A stretch of DNA of 64,000 bases from [Clostridium] celerecrescens 18A (GTDB lineage Bacteria > Bacillota > Clostridia > Lachnospirales > Lachnospiraceae): positions 1,736,001 through 1,800,000 of the forward strand of contig NZ_PGET01000001.1 in assembly GCF_002797975.1 (NCBI RefSeq), in the 5' to 3' direction. Under the pieces are notes generated by a model. That model did no database searches and had not been told where the DNA came from. It saw only the letters and a program-made list of their open reading frames with translations. Of the stretch, positions 1 through 8,131 are shown in pieces; positions within the stretch are counted from its first letter, which is position 1; every line of letters begins with the position of its first letter. The translations under genes and the position numbers were made by a program.

Positions 1-53
1 TGTCCATTGTGGATTGGATCAAACGTACCGCCCATAATGCCTATTCTACCCAT
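1..53 (-). CDS. nadD: Nicotinate-nucleotide adenylyltransferase, N-terminal fragment at window edge
   Basis: Only the first 17 codons are inside the window; the rest lies beyond the left edge. They read MGRIGIMGGTFDPIHNG, the first beta strand and the GTFDPIHxGH phosphate-binding signature of the NMN/NaMN adenylyltransferase superfamily. NadD makes deamido-NAD from nicotinate mononucleotide and ATP in the cytoplasm. The GTFDPIH form together with the position just downstream of obg and yhbY, its usual clostridial neighbours, points to NadD rather than to the related CoaD, which is present separately at 39121-39609. The fragment is too short to judge whether the gene is intact. Confidence 0.85.
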   Translation of the reverse strand, partial: MGRIGIMGGTFDPIHNG

Positions 54-88
54 AATCTTCGACTCCCTGACCCAAAAATGAAACAGGA

Positions 89-385
89 TTATTTTGGAAG
101 CACGATCTTCCTTTTGTTTTCCTCTTTCGCCTGCTTATAAAGGATAATCTTTCTTCCGATCACCTGAACGACCTCGGAGTGAGTTCTCTCTGCTAATACT
201 TCAGCAATACTGCTTCCATCATCCAGGCAATTCTTTAGTACCGTAATCTTTATTAATTCTCTGGCTTCCAGTGCCTCTGCAACCCCATTGGTGATCTCAG
301 GTGTCAGGCTGGACTTTCCAATCTGGAAGATAGGATCTATATTCATCGCCAATCCCTTTAAATAGGATCTCTGCTTACTTGTCAT
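89..385 (-). CDS. yhbY: YhbY family RNA-binding protein (CRM domain)
   Basis: A 98-residue single-domain protein of the CRM/YhbY family, which binds pre-50S ribosomal particles through rRNA. The usual family layout is visible: basic start (MTSKQRSYLKGLA), the DPIFQIGKSSL loop equivalent to the GxxG RNA-binding loop, and a central EALEARELIKI helix-strand. A GAGGAG ribosome site precedes the start. It begins 14 bases after the obg stop and is followed by nadD, so obg-yhbY-nadD are probably co-transcribed. Length is normal for the family (about 95-105 residues). Confidence 0.9.
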   Translation of the reverse strand: MTSKQRSYLKGLAMNIDPIFQIGKSSLTPEITNGVAEALEARELIKITVLKNCLDDGSSIAEVLAERTHSEVVQVIGRKIILYKQAKEENKRKIVLPK

Positions 386-399
386 ATTATTCTCCTCTG

Positions 400-1683
400 C
401 TATTTGTAATAGTCAAATTCAAGACCATACATGCGGACCGTATCTCCTTCTTCAATTCCCGCCTGTTCCAGCTCATCTAAAATTCCGTTTTCTTTTAAGA
501 ATTTCTGGAAGAAGGTAAAACCTTTTTCTGATTCCAGATTCGTATAGCCTAACATCTTTTCAATACGGGGACCTTCTACCACGTAAACTCCATCTTCTGT
601 TACTTCCACAGAATAAGGAAGAAGTGCATCCCCCAGGCTCTTAACATCGAATTCCTTTTCAAATATAATCGGACTTAAATTCACAGTCTGAAGCAATTCA
701 TAGATAGCATATAACAATTCTTTTACTCCCTTACCGCTTACTGCAGATATAGGATAAACCTTAACACCCTGGGGTTCAAATTCCGCCTTAAGCTTTTCAA
801 CCGGATCTTCACCGTCATCAAATATCGCATCAGTCTTATTGGCTGCAATGATTTGAGGACGTTCCATCAATTCCGGATTATAAGCCTTCAGCTCCTTATT
901 GATTGCATGGATATCCGCAATAGGATCTCTTCCTTCCGTAGATGCGGCATCCACCACATGAACCAGGACTCTTGTCCGCTCAATATGACGGAGAAAATCA
1001 TGTCCTAATCCAACACCCTCAGAAGCGCCCTCAATAAGCCCTGGAATATCAGCCATAACAAAGCCCTTTCCTCCATCCATATCCACAACGCCTAAATGTG
1101 GGTTCAAGGTTGTAAAATGATAATTGGCTATTTTAGGCCTTGCATTGCTGACTCTGGAAAGAAGTGTGGATTTTCCAACGTTTGGAAAACCAACTAGACC
1201 TACATCCGCAATCACCTTTAATTCAAGCTGTACCCAAAGTTCCTGGCAAGGCTGGCCAGGCTGGGCATATTTGGGGGCCTGCATGGTAGGAGTTGCATAA
1301 TGCATATTCCCCTGTCCGCCTTTGCCACCTCTTAATATAACTTCCCTGCGGTTCTCGCCGGACATATCGGCAATAACTTTTCCGGACTCAAAATCCTTGA
1401 GCACTGTGCCTTCCGGAACTTTGATCACCAGGTTTCCGCCGTCTTTTCCATGGCATCGGCGTTTTCCGCCTGATTCCCCGTCCTGTGCGGTATATTTGTG
1501 AATATGCCGGAAATCACTTAATGTGTTAAGGCCTTCATCTACCTCAAATATAATATCACCGCCGCGGCCGCCGTCACCGCCGTCAGGACCGCCGCACGGA
1601 ACATAAATTTCCCTGCGGAAACTGACATGACCGTCACCGCCTTTTCCGGACCTTATAAATATTTTTGCTCTATCGGCAAACAT
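400..1683 (-). CDS. obgE: GTPase Obg/CgtA
   Basis: Essential ribosome-assembly and stress GTPase acting on the 50S subunit. The 427-residue protein shows all three Obg domains: the glycine-rich OBG fold (residues 1-158, with GGPDGGDGGRGGD), the G domain (P-loop GFPNVGKSTLLS, switch region DIPGLIEGASEGVGLGHDFL, NKTD) and a C-terminal OCT domain from about residue 345. The start follows an AGGTGA ribosome site. A terminator after rpmA (1832-1865) suggests that obg is at least partly transcribed from a separate promoter in 1684-1830, a stretch that is rich in hairpins. Confidence 0.96.
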   Translation of the reverse strand: MFADRAKIFIRSGKGGDGHVSFRREIYVPCGGPDGGDGGRGGDIIFEVDEGLNTLSDFRHIHKYTAQDGESGGKRRCHGKDGGNLVIKVPEGTVLKDFESGKVIADMSGENRREVILRGGKGGQGNMHYATPTMQAPKYAQPGQPCQELWVQLELKVIADVGLVGFPNVGKSTLLSRVSNARPKIANYHFTTLNPHLGVVDMDGGKGFVMADIPGLIEGASEGVGLGHDFLRHIERTRVLVHVVDAASTEGRDPIADIHAINKELKAYNPELMERPQIIAANKTDAIFDDGEDPVEKLKAEFEPQGVKVYPISAVSGKGVKELLYAIYELLQTVNLSPIIFEKEFDVKSLGDALLPYSVEVTEDGVYVVEGPRIEKMLGYTNLESEKGFTFFQKFLKENGILDELEQAGIEEGDTVRMYGLEFDYYK

Positions 1684-1716
1684 TCATTCACCTGTTACCT
1701 TTCTTTTCGATTAAAA

Positions 1717-1829
1717 TTAGGGTTTAACCCTTCCTTTAAAGGGTTAAGCCCCTTTCTTAAAGGGTTCAACCCTAAATTGAGCATGAGCAGCGAATTTTTG
1801 AATACAGGCAGCCAGACAGGTCCTGTATT
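1717..1829. repeat. Cluster of inverted repeats between obg and rpmA
   Basis: Three AGGGTT/AACCCT-type palindromes sit in tandem at about 1719-1731, 1738-1755 and 1759-1773, and the outermost arms (TTAGGGTT at 1717-1724, AACCCTAA at 1768-1775) also pair with each other, so alternative folds are possible. A further 8-bp inverted repeat (AATACAGG 1801-1808, CCTGTATT 1822-1829) lies next to it. The cluster forms most of the obg 5' region downstream of the rpmA terminator. Its role is unknown; control of obg expression or transcript processing is possible. Confidence 0.55.
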
Positions 1830-1831
1830 TT

Positions 1832-1865
1832 AAAAAACGGCTCCATACGTCTAAGGTATGAAGCC
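1832..1865 (-). terminator. Rho-independent terminator after rpmA
   Basis: On the minus strand GGCTTCATAC and GTATGGAGCC form a 10-bp stem with one mismatch-type position and a short loop, followed by a run of six T. It lies 8 bases after the rpmA stop and would end the rplU-prp-rpmA transcript before obg. Confidence 0.85.
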
Positions 1866-1872
1866 GGTCCAA

Positions 1873-2163
1873 TTATTCGTTAATTGCTTTTGGATAAACA
1901 GAAACCTGCTTTTTGTCTCTGCCTTTTCTCTCAAATCTTACAACGCCATCCACTAAAGCGAATAATGTATCATCACCGCCACGGCCTACGTTGATGCCTG
2001 GATGAATGTGAGTTCCGCGCTGTCTATAAAGAATATTGCCTGCTAACACGAACTGACCGTCAGCTCTCTTGGCACCTAATCTCTTAGCCTCGGAATCTCT
2101 ACCGTTCTTGGTAGAACCAACACCCTTTTTATGAGCGAAAAATTGAAGGTTCATTCTTAACAT
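1873..2163 (-). CDS. rpmA: 50S ribosomal protein L27 with cleavable N-terminal extension
   Basis: L27 of the large ribosomal subunit, placed near the peptidyl-transferase centre. The 96-residue protein starts [17 protein letters not shown]: the NLQFFA extension is the Firmicutes form that the protease Prp removes to expose the functional N-terminus. The rest ([28 protein letters not shown]) is canonical. The start is supported by an AGGAGGTG ribosome site that lies in the last codons of prp, 3 bases away. The gene encoding the processing enzyme is directly upstream. Confidence 0.97.
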   Translation of the reverse strand: MLRMNLQFFAHKKGVGSTKNGRDSEAKRLGAKRADGQFVLAGNILYRQRGTHIHPGINVGRGGDDTLFALVDGVVRFERKGRDKKQVSVYPKAINE

Positions 2164-2166
2164 TAC

Positions 2167-2505
2167 TTACACCTCCTTAAATCGGATTTTAATATATGGT
2201 TCTCCATACTCTTCTTCAATATCTTGTAAGCCCAATACCAAAGAGTTCATAAGGAGTTGTGATCCTGAACTGATATTTGATGTAAAACGGAAATGAAAAG
2301 CACCTGACTTCTCTTCCTGGTCTACTTCAAAGGAATCTTCAGTAAACTGTTCCACGCTGTTGGTCATATTAAATGTAAGTGCTGACACCGCAGCACAGAC
2401 AAGTTCCTGTCCTTCCTGATGATCATCAGATAAACCGGCATGTCCTAACATCTGGATTCCTGTATAATGCTGTTCTGAATCAACCAATACGGTTACTCTT
2501 ATCAT
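2167..2505 (-). CDS. prp: Ribosomal-processing cysteine protease Prp
   Basis: Cysteine protease that trims the N-terminal extension of L27; it sits between rplU and rpmA as is typical in Firmicutes. The 112-residue protein has the catalytic pair expected for the YsxB/Prp family, His22 in the LGHAG motif and Cys37 in ELVCAAVSAL. Two bases separate its start from the rplU stop and three bases separate its stop from the rpmA start, so the three genes form one tightly packed transcript. Confidence 0.93.
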   Translation of the reverse strand: MIRVTVLVDSEQHYTGIQMLGHAGLSDDHQEGQELVCAAVSALTFNMTNSVEQFTEDSFEVDQEEKSGAFHFRFTSNISSGSQLLMNSLVLGLQDIEEEYGEPYIKIRFKEV

Positions 2506-2507
2506 AA

Positions 2508-2816
2508 TTAAGCATTGATCTTTTCGATCTTAACCTGAGTATAAGACTGTCTGTGACCATTTTTCTTATGGTATCCGGATTTTCTCTTATACTTGTAAAC
2601 AATAACCTTCTTAGCTTTGCCTTCCTTCACAACTGTACCTGTTACGGTAGCACCTGCTACGGTTGGGCAACCAACTGCTAATTCACCATTGTTAACAACA
2701 AGTACTTGGTCAAATGTGACAGCTTCGCCAGCGTCAACACCAAGCTTTTCCACTTTAATGATATCGCCTTCCGCTACTTTGTACTGCTTTCCACCTGTTG
2801 CAATAATCGCGTACAT
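2508..2816 (-). CDS. rplU: 50S ribosomal protein L21
   Basis: Large-subunit ribosomal protein of 102 residues beginning [14 protein letters not shown], the conserved L21 N-terminus, and ending in the basic [14 protein letters not shown] segment. An upstream in-frame Met exists at 2885, but the start at 2816 follows a perfect AGGAGGTG site with 5-base spacing and matches family length; the extra 23 residues lie in the mRNA leader. A consensus promoter (2904-2932) and a structured leader precede it. It heads the rplU-prp-rpmA transcript. Confidence 0.96.
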   Translation of the reverse strand: MYAIIATGGKQYKVAEGDIIKVEKLGVDAGEAVTFDQVLVVNNGELAVGCPTVAGATVTGTVVKEGKAKKVIVYKYKRKSGYHKKNGHRQSYTQVKIEKINA

Positions 2817-2897
2817 ATGGCACCTCCTATTATCATTACTCGCCAACTGTGGTGTTCCATACAAATGGAAACTTTTCAACCTCATTGTGCGGCATAC
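2817..2897 (-). ncRNA. Candidate L21 mRNA leader
   Basis: About 80 bases between the predicted transcription start and the rplU start codon. It contains a TTCCAT-TTGT-ATGGAA hairpin and a short A/T-rich stretch before the ribosome site. Autoregulatory L21 leaders are known in Firmicutes; the position fits, but I cannot test the match to the published consensus, so the identity is inferred. Confidence 0.45.
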
Positions 2898-2903
2898 TTT
2901 ATT

Positions 2904-2932
2904 AATATATCATTCCTAAACTGTTCTGTCAA
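2904..2932 (-). promoter_or_regulatory. Sigma-A promoter of rplU-prp-rpmA
   Basis: TTGACA (2927-2932, read on minus) and TATATT (2904-2909) are separated by exactly 17 bases. The predicted start near 2897 gives an 80-base leader before rplU. Confidence 0.85.
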
Positions 2933-2984
2933 TATCTTTTAAATAAAAAATAATCAGTTTTTCCGCCTGCAGCAAGGCTTTTCC

Positions 2985-3013
2985 TTGTATTTGTTTCTGG
3001 TGTCCAGTATAAT
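2985..3013 (+). promoter_or_regulatory. Sigma-A promoter of the small membrane protein gene
   Basis: TTGTAT (2985-2990) and a perfect TATAAT (3008-3013) with a 17-base spacer, pointing right toward the gene at 3171 and leaving a leader of about 150 bases. Confidence 0.75.
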
Positions 3014-3116
3014 AGAAGCCATCAAATAAAACAAGGGGATACGAATAGATTCAGCTGGGCATAAATAATCACATATTTACCAGCCTCTGTCATAAACATG
3101 CTATCAGTATAAGGAG

Positions 3117-3155
3117 CGTTCGGATTACAGCGCTTAACATGTTCATAAGCGAACG
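3117..3155 (+). other. Leader hairpin in front of the 3171 gene
   Basis: CGTT (3117-3120) and CGCTT (3131-3135) pair with AAGCG-AACG (3147-3155), leaving a 10-base bulge. The hairpin ends one base before the AAAGGAG ribosome site, so it could affect translation. Function unknown. Confidence 0.4.
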
Positions 3156-3170
3156 AAAGGAGATCAAACT

Positions 3171-3356
3171 ATGAAAAACTTTTTTAACAGAGAATGGAGT
3201 TTACCTGAAAAGCGATTGTCAATCCTGTCAGCATTTCTGTTAGGCTGCGTCCTTGGCTTTTTATTCTCACCTATAAAGAAAGGAATCTACTGCGGCAATC
3301 ATAACGGAAACAGATATGAGAATCTTCCAGAAAAAGGCACAACGGGAATCCTGTAG
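3171..3356 (+). CDS. Small single-span membrane protein, unknown
   Basis: A 61-residue protein with a charged N-terminus, one hydrophobic segment (about residues 17-33, LSILSAFLLGCVLGFLFSP) and a short polar, basic C-terminal tail. I do not recognise a function. The gene looks real: AAAGGAG ribosome site at good spacing, a consensus-like promoter upstream and a strong terminator downstream, all on the plus strand in a region otherwise read leftward. The hydrophobic start followed by an SPIKKG-type boundary recalls small YtxH-like membrane proteins, but the match is only in general shape. Confidence 0.7.
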   Translation: MKNFFNREWSLPEKRLSILSAFLLGCVLGFLFSPIKKGIYCGNHNGNRYENLPEKGTTGIL

Positions 3357-3381
3357 CATTTCATTACTCTCTCCACGCATT

Positions 3382-3417
3382 AAGGCCGCAAAATATCTGC
3401 GGCCTAATCTTTTTTTA
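3382..3417 (+). terminator. Rho-independent terminator of the 3171 gene
   Basis: AGGCCGCA (3383-3390) and TGCGGCCT (3398-3405) make a perfect 8-bp GC-rich stem, followed by a T-rich run on the plus strand. The minus strand has no T run after the stem, so it does not look like a terminator for trkH. Confidence 0.88.
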
Positions 3418-4857
3418 ACTATTTTTCCATGTAGAAGGTGCAAAAATCAATAACAATGGGAATACCTCCAAACGTCCCGCAAGCATGTCAAACATCATGA
3501 CATATTTAGACAAAGCAGAAAAATTAGAGAAGTTCTGGAGAGGTCCTGCTCCTGCAAGTCCTGGTCCTATGTTATTAAAGGTTGCTGCAACAGCAGTAAA
3601 ATTAGTAGCAAAATCAAAGTTATCCAGACTGACAATCAGGACAGAGAACGTAAAAATTACGATGTAAGCACATAAAAATGTATTGATAGACCGGAGTACA
3701 TTATGTTCAATGGGCTTTCCATCCAGCTTTAATACCTTTACGCTTCTGGGATGGATCAAGGATCCCAGTTCTTTTTTTACAGCCTTTAAAAGAATGACGA
3801 CTCTTGATACTTTAAAACCTCCGCCCGTACTTCCTGCACATGCACCGATAAACATGAGAGCAACCAGAATCCCTTTTGAAAATTCCGGCCATAAATCAAA
3901 GTCAACGGTTGAATAGCCCGTTGTTGTAATAATCGAGGCCACCTGGAAGGCCGCATGATGAAACGCGGAAAACAGACTTCCAAAGCTGCCGCGGATATTA
4001 AAGGTAATAAATAAAACAGACGCTGTAATGATTCCAAGATATGCCCTGGCTTCCTCACATCGGAAGGCTTCTTTGGGATGGCGGGTTAAAAGCAGGTGAT
4101 ACACATTAAAGTTTATACCGAATAAAATCATAAATACGGTAACAACTCCCTGCAGGTAGTAACTGTCATAAAAAGCCATACTGCTGTTTTTAATTCCAAA
4201 TCCGCCGGTACCTGCTGTTCCGAAGCTGATTGCCAGGGAGTCAAACAGCGGCATACCTCCTATCAGCAGAAGAATAATCTGCAGCACCGTCATAAATAAA
4301 TAGATTGTATAAAGGATTTTAGCGGTGGACCGCACCCTTGGCACCAGTTTCCCTACGGAAGGGCCAGGGCTTTCTGCCTTCATAATATACATATTATAAC
4401 CGCCTGCAAGAGGCAGGATGGATAAAATAAATACCAGAACCCCCATACCGCCAATCCAGTGGGTAAAGCTCCTCCACATAATCATGCATTGGGAAAGAGA
4501 TTCCACATCCGTTAAAATACTGGATCCAGTTGTCGTAAAGCCGGAAATCACCTCAAACATGGCATCTTCAAATCTAGGGATCTCCCCACTTAAATAAAAG
4601 GGCATTGCCCCAAAAAAGCTTAAGACAATCCAGCTTAGTGCAACGGAAACAAAACCTTCTTTTGCAAAGAAAACCATGTTTTCAGGTTTTTTTCGTGTAA
4701 ATATAATTCCAATGCTTCCGCAGACTGCCATAACTGCCAGAAACCAATAACCGCTGGTTTCTCTGAAGATCAATGCAGTGATACACGGCAGCAACATGAA
4801 AACTGCCTCAATATTTAAAATCCAGCCCATCAGATAGATGATAACTTTTTTATTCAT
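3415..4857 (-). CDS. trkH: Potassium uptake protein TrkH/KtrB family
   Basis: Membrane subunit of a Trk/Ktr K+ transporter (480 residues, about ten hydrophobic segments). The four pore loops with their filter glycines are visible: SGFTTTGSSI (about 106), GTAGTGGFG (about 214), ITTTGYSTVD (about 308) and NNIGPGLAG (about 430). A basic gating-like stretch lies between. It starts 16 bases after trkA, whose product is its cytosolic partner. The pair is placed between rng and rplU, which are usually close together in related genomes. No terminator is seen after it. Confidence 0.95.
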   Translation of the reverse strand: MNKKVIIYLMGWILNIEAVFMLLPCITALIFRETSGYWFLAVMAVCGSIGIIFTRKKPENMVFFAKEGFVSVALSWIVLSFFGAMPFYLSGEIPRFEDAMFEVISGFTTTGSSILTDVESLSQCMIMWRSFTHWIGGMGVLVFILSILPLAGGYNMYIMKAESPGPSVGKLVPRVRSTAKILYTIYLFMTVLQIILLLIGGMPLFDSLAISFGTAGTGGFGIKNSSMAFYDSYYLQGVVTVFMILFGINFNVYHLLLTRHPKEAFRCEEARAYLGIITASVLFITFNIRGSFGSLFSAFHHAAFQVASIITTTGYSTVDFDLWPEFSKGILVALMFIGACAGSTGGGFKVSRVVILLKAVKKELGSLIHPRSVKVLKLDGKPIEHNVLRSINTFLCAYIVIFTFSVLIVSLDNFDFATNFTAVAATFNNIGPGLAGAGPLQNFSNFSALSKYVMMFDMLAGRLEVFPLLLIFAPSTWKNS

Positions 4858-4873
4858 TGCCTTTTCGCCTTTT

Positions 4874-6229
4874 CTACCTTAGTATGTCCTTTAAGTCATT
4901 AAGCCCGGTCACTGTGGTGACTACGATCACCCGGTCACCTTCTTCCAGGGTATCTTTTCCGCGGGGGCTGATAAACCTCCCCTTCCGGTTAATAAAGGCC
5001 ACAAGAAGATTATTTTTAAGCTCAAGCTTTTCAAGTGGAATCCCTACGATACTTGGCTCATTTGCAACACGGAATTCCAAAGCTTCCGCCCGGTCCGCTA
5101 CAATTTTATAGAGGGTCTCCACATTGCTCCCCATGGAATTCTGCATGGCGCGGACATATTGGAGAATGGTTTCACTTGTGATGAGTTTGGGATAAATCAC
5201 ACTGCCTAAATTCATGGAATCAATGACATTTTCAAAAGCGATCCGGTTTACTTTTGTAATAAGTTTTGCCTTGGACTGGCTTGCTGCATAAAGAGATAGC
5301 ATGATGTTCTCCTCGTCAAAACCGGTAAGAGAAGCGAAGGCATCGATCTGCCCGATTCCTTCCTGAAGCAGCAGTTCCTGATTAGAGGCATCTCCATGAA
5401 TGACCATAGCCTTTGGAAGAAGCTCGCTCAGCTCATTGCAGCGTTCCATATTCTGCTCCAGTATCTTTACGTTAATCTTTGTACTTTCCAGCAATTTTGC
5501 AACATAATATGTAATCTTTCCGCCGCCTACCATCATGACTGTCCGAATTGTATTGTTATCAATCCCTGCCTGTTTGAAGAACTCGTTGGCTTCTGCAGGC
5601 GATGCGATAAACGAGATTTTATCTCCAGCCATCACGACGGATTCCCCGCTAGGGATGATGACTTCACTGCCATGCTCAATGGCGCAGATCAGCACATTGC
5701 AATGAAGCTTTGAAAGGACCTCCCGCACCTTCATGTTGTGGAGGATGGAATGATCCGGCACCAGGAATTTTAAAATTTCAATCCTTCCTTTGGCAAACGT
5801 ATCAATTTTGATTGCAGACGGAAACCGGAGCAGCCTGGCGATTTCCATGGCTGCAGCCATCTCCGGATTAATAGCCAGGGAAAGTCCAAGCTCTTCCCTG
5901 ATATAGTTGATTTCAGAGTGATATTCCGGATTACGGATCCTGGCAATGGTATGGCAGTCTCCTGCCTTCTTCGCAATCAGGCAACATAGCATATTCAGCT
6001 CGTCAGAATTAGTTGTGGCAATTAAAAGGTCTGTCTCCTGAATCCCTGCCTCCATCTGTACTTTATAAACTGCCCCATTTCCCACGACGCCCATGACGTC
6101 GATTCTCTCCGTAATAGAGTTAATGACATCTGCGCTTTTATCAATGAGCATAATATCATGATGCTCATTGTTCAGCTGTTCTGCCAGGGTTGCACCTACC
6201 TTACCGCAACCCACGATTATGATTTTCAT
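4874..6229 (-). CDS. trkA: Trk system potassium transporter TrkA (double RCK)
   Basis: Cytoplasmic regulatory subunit that gates TrkH in response to nucleotides. The 451 residues hold two tandem RCK units: a first Rossmann fold from residue 1 (IIVGCGKVGATLAEQL, with acidic ILIDKSAD after strand 2) and a second from about 231 (VMMVGGGKITYYVAKLL), each followed by a RCK_C-type domain. Its start overlaps the rng stop in an ATGA arrangement, so translation is probably coupled, and trkH follows directly. Confidence 0.95.
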   Translation of the reverse strand: MKIIIVGCGKVGATLAEQLNNEHHDIMLIDKSADVINSITERIDVMGVVGNGAVYKVQMEAGIQETDLLIATTNSDELNMLCCLIAKKAGDCHTIARIRNPEYHSEINYIREELGLSLAINPEMAAAMEIARLLRFPSAIKIDTFAKGRIEILKFLVPDHSILHNMKVREVLSKLHCNVLICAIEHGSEVIIPSGESVVMAGDKISFIASPAEANEFFKQAGIDNNTIRTVMMVGGGKITYYVAKLLESTKINVKILEQNMERCNELSELLPKAMVIHGDASNQELLLQEGIGQIDAFASLTGFDEENIMLSLYAASQSKAKLITKVNRIAFENVIDSMNLGSVIYPKLITSETILQYVRAMQNSMGSNVETLYKIVADRAEALEFRVANEPSIVGIPLEKLELKNNLLVAFINRKGRFISPRGKDTLEEGDRVIVVTTVTGLNDLKDILR

Positions 6230-7428
6230 AACGAAACCTTCTCCTTCATCTGCAATGCCTGCTCATAAAGAGGCTTTCTTATTTTTTTTCTGGTCACTTC
6301 CACCAGATTTAATTTTGTCATTTCAACAACGGTCGTTTTGACCGGATCTTTGGACAGAATCCCTTCGAGACGTTCCATAAGCATACGCCTGTCTTCTTCT
6401 GCTTCCATATCAATAAAATCAATAATAATGATACCGGATAAATTTCTGAGCCGAAGCTGATGCCCGATTTCTTCAGCCGCCTCTAAGTTAACCTTTTTGA
6501 TCGTTTCCCTGAGTTCTTTTTTTCCGGAATATTTACCTGTATTTACATCAATGACTACCAGAGCTTCCGTGGGTTCAATGACCAGGTAACCACCTGATTT
6601 CAGCCATACCCTTTTCCCTAAAGCTTCATCCATAGTCTTTTCTATCCGGTATAGCTTTCCTAATGGAAGCAAATGATCCTCATACTTTGTAAGAAGCCCC
6701 AGGTCCTCCGGCTGGCACTGGGTGAGATAATCTTTTATAGCCTCGTATATATCCGGTTCATCGGTAATGACTGCTTCCAGGGAAGATTTAAGGCTGTCCC
6801 TTAAACCGGTCAAGTAGGAAGGGGCTGAGCTGTACAGAAGGCTGTAGCAGGTTCTGTGCTTTGCATTGTCCAGCATCTCTTTAAATGAATCCATTAACTG
6901 GATCAGTTCCGATTCCAGTTCCTCTTTTGGAACCTTATAGGCATTGGTGCGGACAATCATGCCAAAGTCTTCATCCTTCCTGGATTCCAGATAAGACTTC
7001 ATCTCCTGTTTCCATGACTGATCCGTGATCTTGGTTGAAAAGCCAATCTGTTTCTTTCCGGAGGTCAGTACAAAATAGCGGCCGGTAACATTTAAATTTC
7101 CAGTGAGAACCGGAGCCTTTGTCTTCACCGCATCCCGTTCTACCTGGACGATGATTTCATCGCCCTGACGAAGCCTGCCGTTATAAGGCCTCTGATCCAC
7201 AAAGAGGATATTGGCGTCAGACAGACTTAAATATCCCATCTGTCCCCCACCTATATCTACAAATGCCGCATTGATATTTTTAACGATATGATTTACTTTT
7301 CCTATATAGATATTTCCCAAAACGGACTGGTTTTCTTCCGGTTCAATGTTGACCTGAACCGTCTCTTTTCCTGACTGGAGAAGTGTGATGACCGAGCCGT
7401 TCCATCTTGTTATGATTAACTTATTCAA
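6226..7428 (-). CDS. rng: Ribonuclease E/G family endoribonuclease, short form
   Basis: Endoribonuclease of the RNase E/G family for mRNA turnover and rRNA maturation. S1-like RNA-binding segment at about 36-110 (NIYIGKVNHIVKNINAAFVD), catalytic metal-binding aspartates in VVIDVNTGKY and IIIIDFIDME, and the terminal VEVTRKKIRKPL. At 400 residues it is shorter than the E. coli enzyme (489) and stops before the CPxC zinc-link, so the usual zinc-bridged dimer cannot form in the same way. It overlaps its upstream gene by 8 bases and trkA by 4. Confidence 0.92.
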   Translation of the reverse strand: MNKLIITRWNGSVITLLQSGKETVQVNIEPEENQSVLGNIYIGKVNHIVKNINAAFVDIGGGQMGYLSLSDANILFVDQRPYNGRLRQGDEIIVQVERDAVKTKAPVLTGNLNVTGRYFVLTSGKKQIGFSTKITDQSWKQEMKSYLESRKDEDFGMIVRTNAYKVPKEELESELIQLMDSFKEMLDNAKHRTCYSLLYSSAPSYLTGLRDSLKSSLEAVITDEPDIYEAIKDYLTQCQPEDLGLLTKYEDHLLPLGKLYRIEKTMDEALGKRVWLKSGGYLVIEPTEALVVIDVNTGKYSGKKELRETIKKVNLEAAEEIGHQLRLRNLSGIIIIDFIDMEAEEDRRMLMERLEGILSKDPVKTTVVEMTKLNLVEVTRKKIRKPLYEQALQMKEKVSL

Positions 7429-8131
7429 GGGATTCTCCTATAAGCCCCAAAGGCACAAGCTTTCTATGTTCCTCATCTCCGTTGTTTCCGTAAACCTCTT
7501 CTCTCTGAATCTGGAAGGCAAACTCCGGGCAGGTCTGTCCAAGCCACTGGTAATAAGCTTCCATCACCAGCTCAGGCTTTAAATTATCTGCGCTTCCGGC
7601 AGATATCTTCATGAAGATCGTCTCTCCATGAACCGAGAGTTCATAGATAAAAGCTTTTAAGTCTATTTCTCTTTCGCCTTTTTTAGTTTTTTTGATGATA
7701 AGAATATGTTCCTGTCCCATAAAATCCGAAAGGCCGTTTAGAAATGCCTCCAAATCGTTTGGCTGCTTTCCCTCCCGGAACGTCAGTGTATAGTCTGCGG
7801 CAGCAACAAGAGACATGGCGTTTTTCGCCCGTTCATCAAGGATATGGCATTCCATGATCTGGATTCCCTCAGCCATTACTTCATTTAACTGGCTCACCAT
7901 GGTTTTGCAATCCTCCATGGAATTCACTTCAATATCCATGTATTCTCCATTGCTGGTAAGGCCCACTCCTAAAGGTGCTGCAAAGGACATGATCTGATGA
8001 GGGCTGAAGCCTTCGCTGTATTTGATATCAATCCCGGCCCTTCTCATAGCCTTCTGAAAATAACGCATCACATCCAGGTGGCCTACGAATTTGACCGGGC
8101 CTTGCTTGGAAAATTTAAATCTCAGTTTCAT
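7421..8131 (-). CDS. TIGR03936-type radical-SAM-associated protein
   Basis: A 236-residue protein of the family that always accompanies the TIGR03960 radical SAM protein (DUF2344). It begins LRFKFSKQGPVKFVGHLDVMRYFQKA, typical of this family, and includes YSEGFSPHQIMSFAAPLGVG. It overlaps the upstream partner by 17 bases and RNase E/G by 8, so the three are translationally coupled. The biochemical role is unknown; the constant link with RNase E/G and ribosomal protein genes suggests RNA or ribosome modification, which is inference. Confidence 0.9.
   Translation of the reverse strand: MKLRFKFSKQGPVKFVGHLDVMRYFQKAMRRAGIDIKYSEGFSPHQIMSFAAPLGVGLTSNGEYMDIEVNSMEDCKTMVSQLNEVMAEGIQIMECHILDERAKNAMSLVAAADYTLTFREGKQPNDLEAFLNGLSDFMGQEHILIIKKTKKGEREIDLKAFIYELSVHGETIFMKISAGSADNLKPELVMEAYYQWLGQTCPEFAFQIQREEVYGNNGDEEHRKLVPLGLIGESLE

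Noticed and set aside
4858..4873. c-di-AMP riboswitch in front of the trk genes
   Set aside because: Only 16 bases separate trkA and trkH and trkA overlaps rng; there is no room for a riboswitch.
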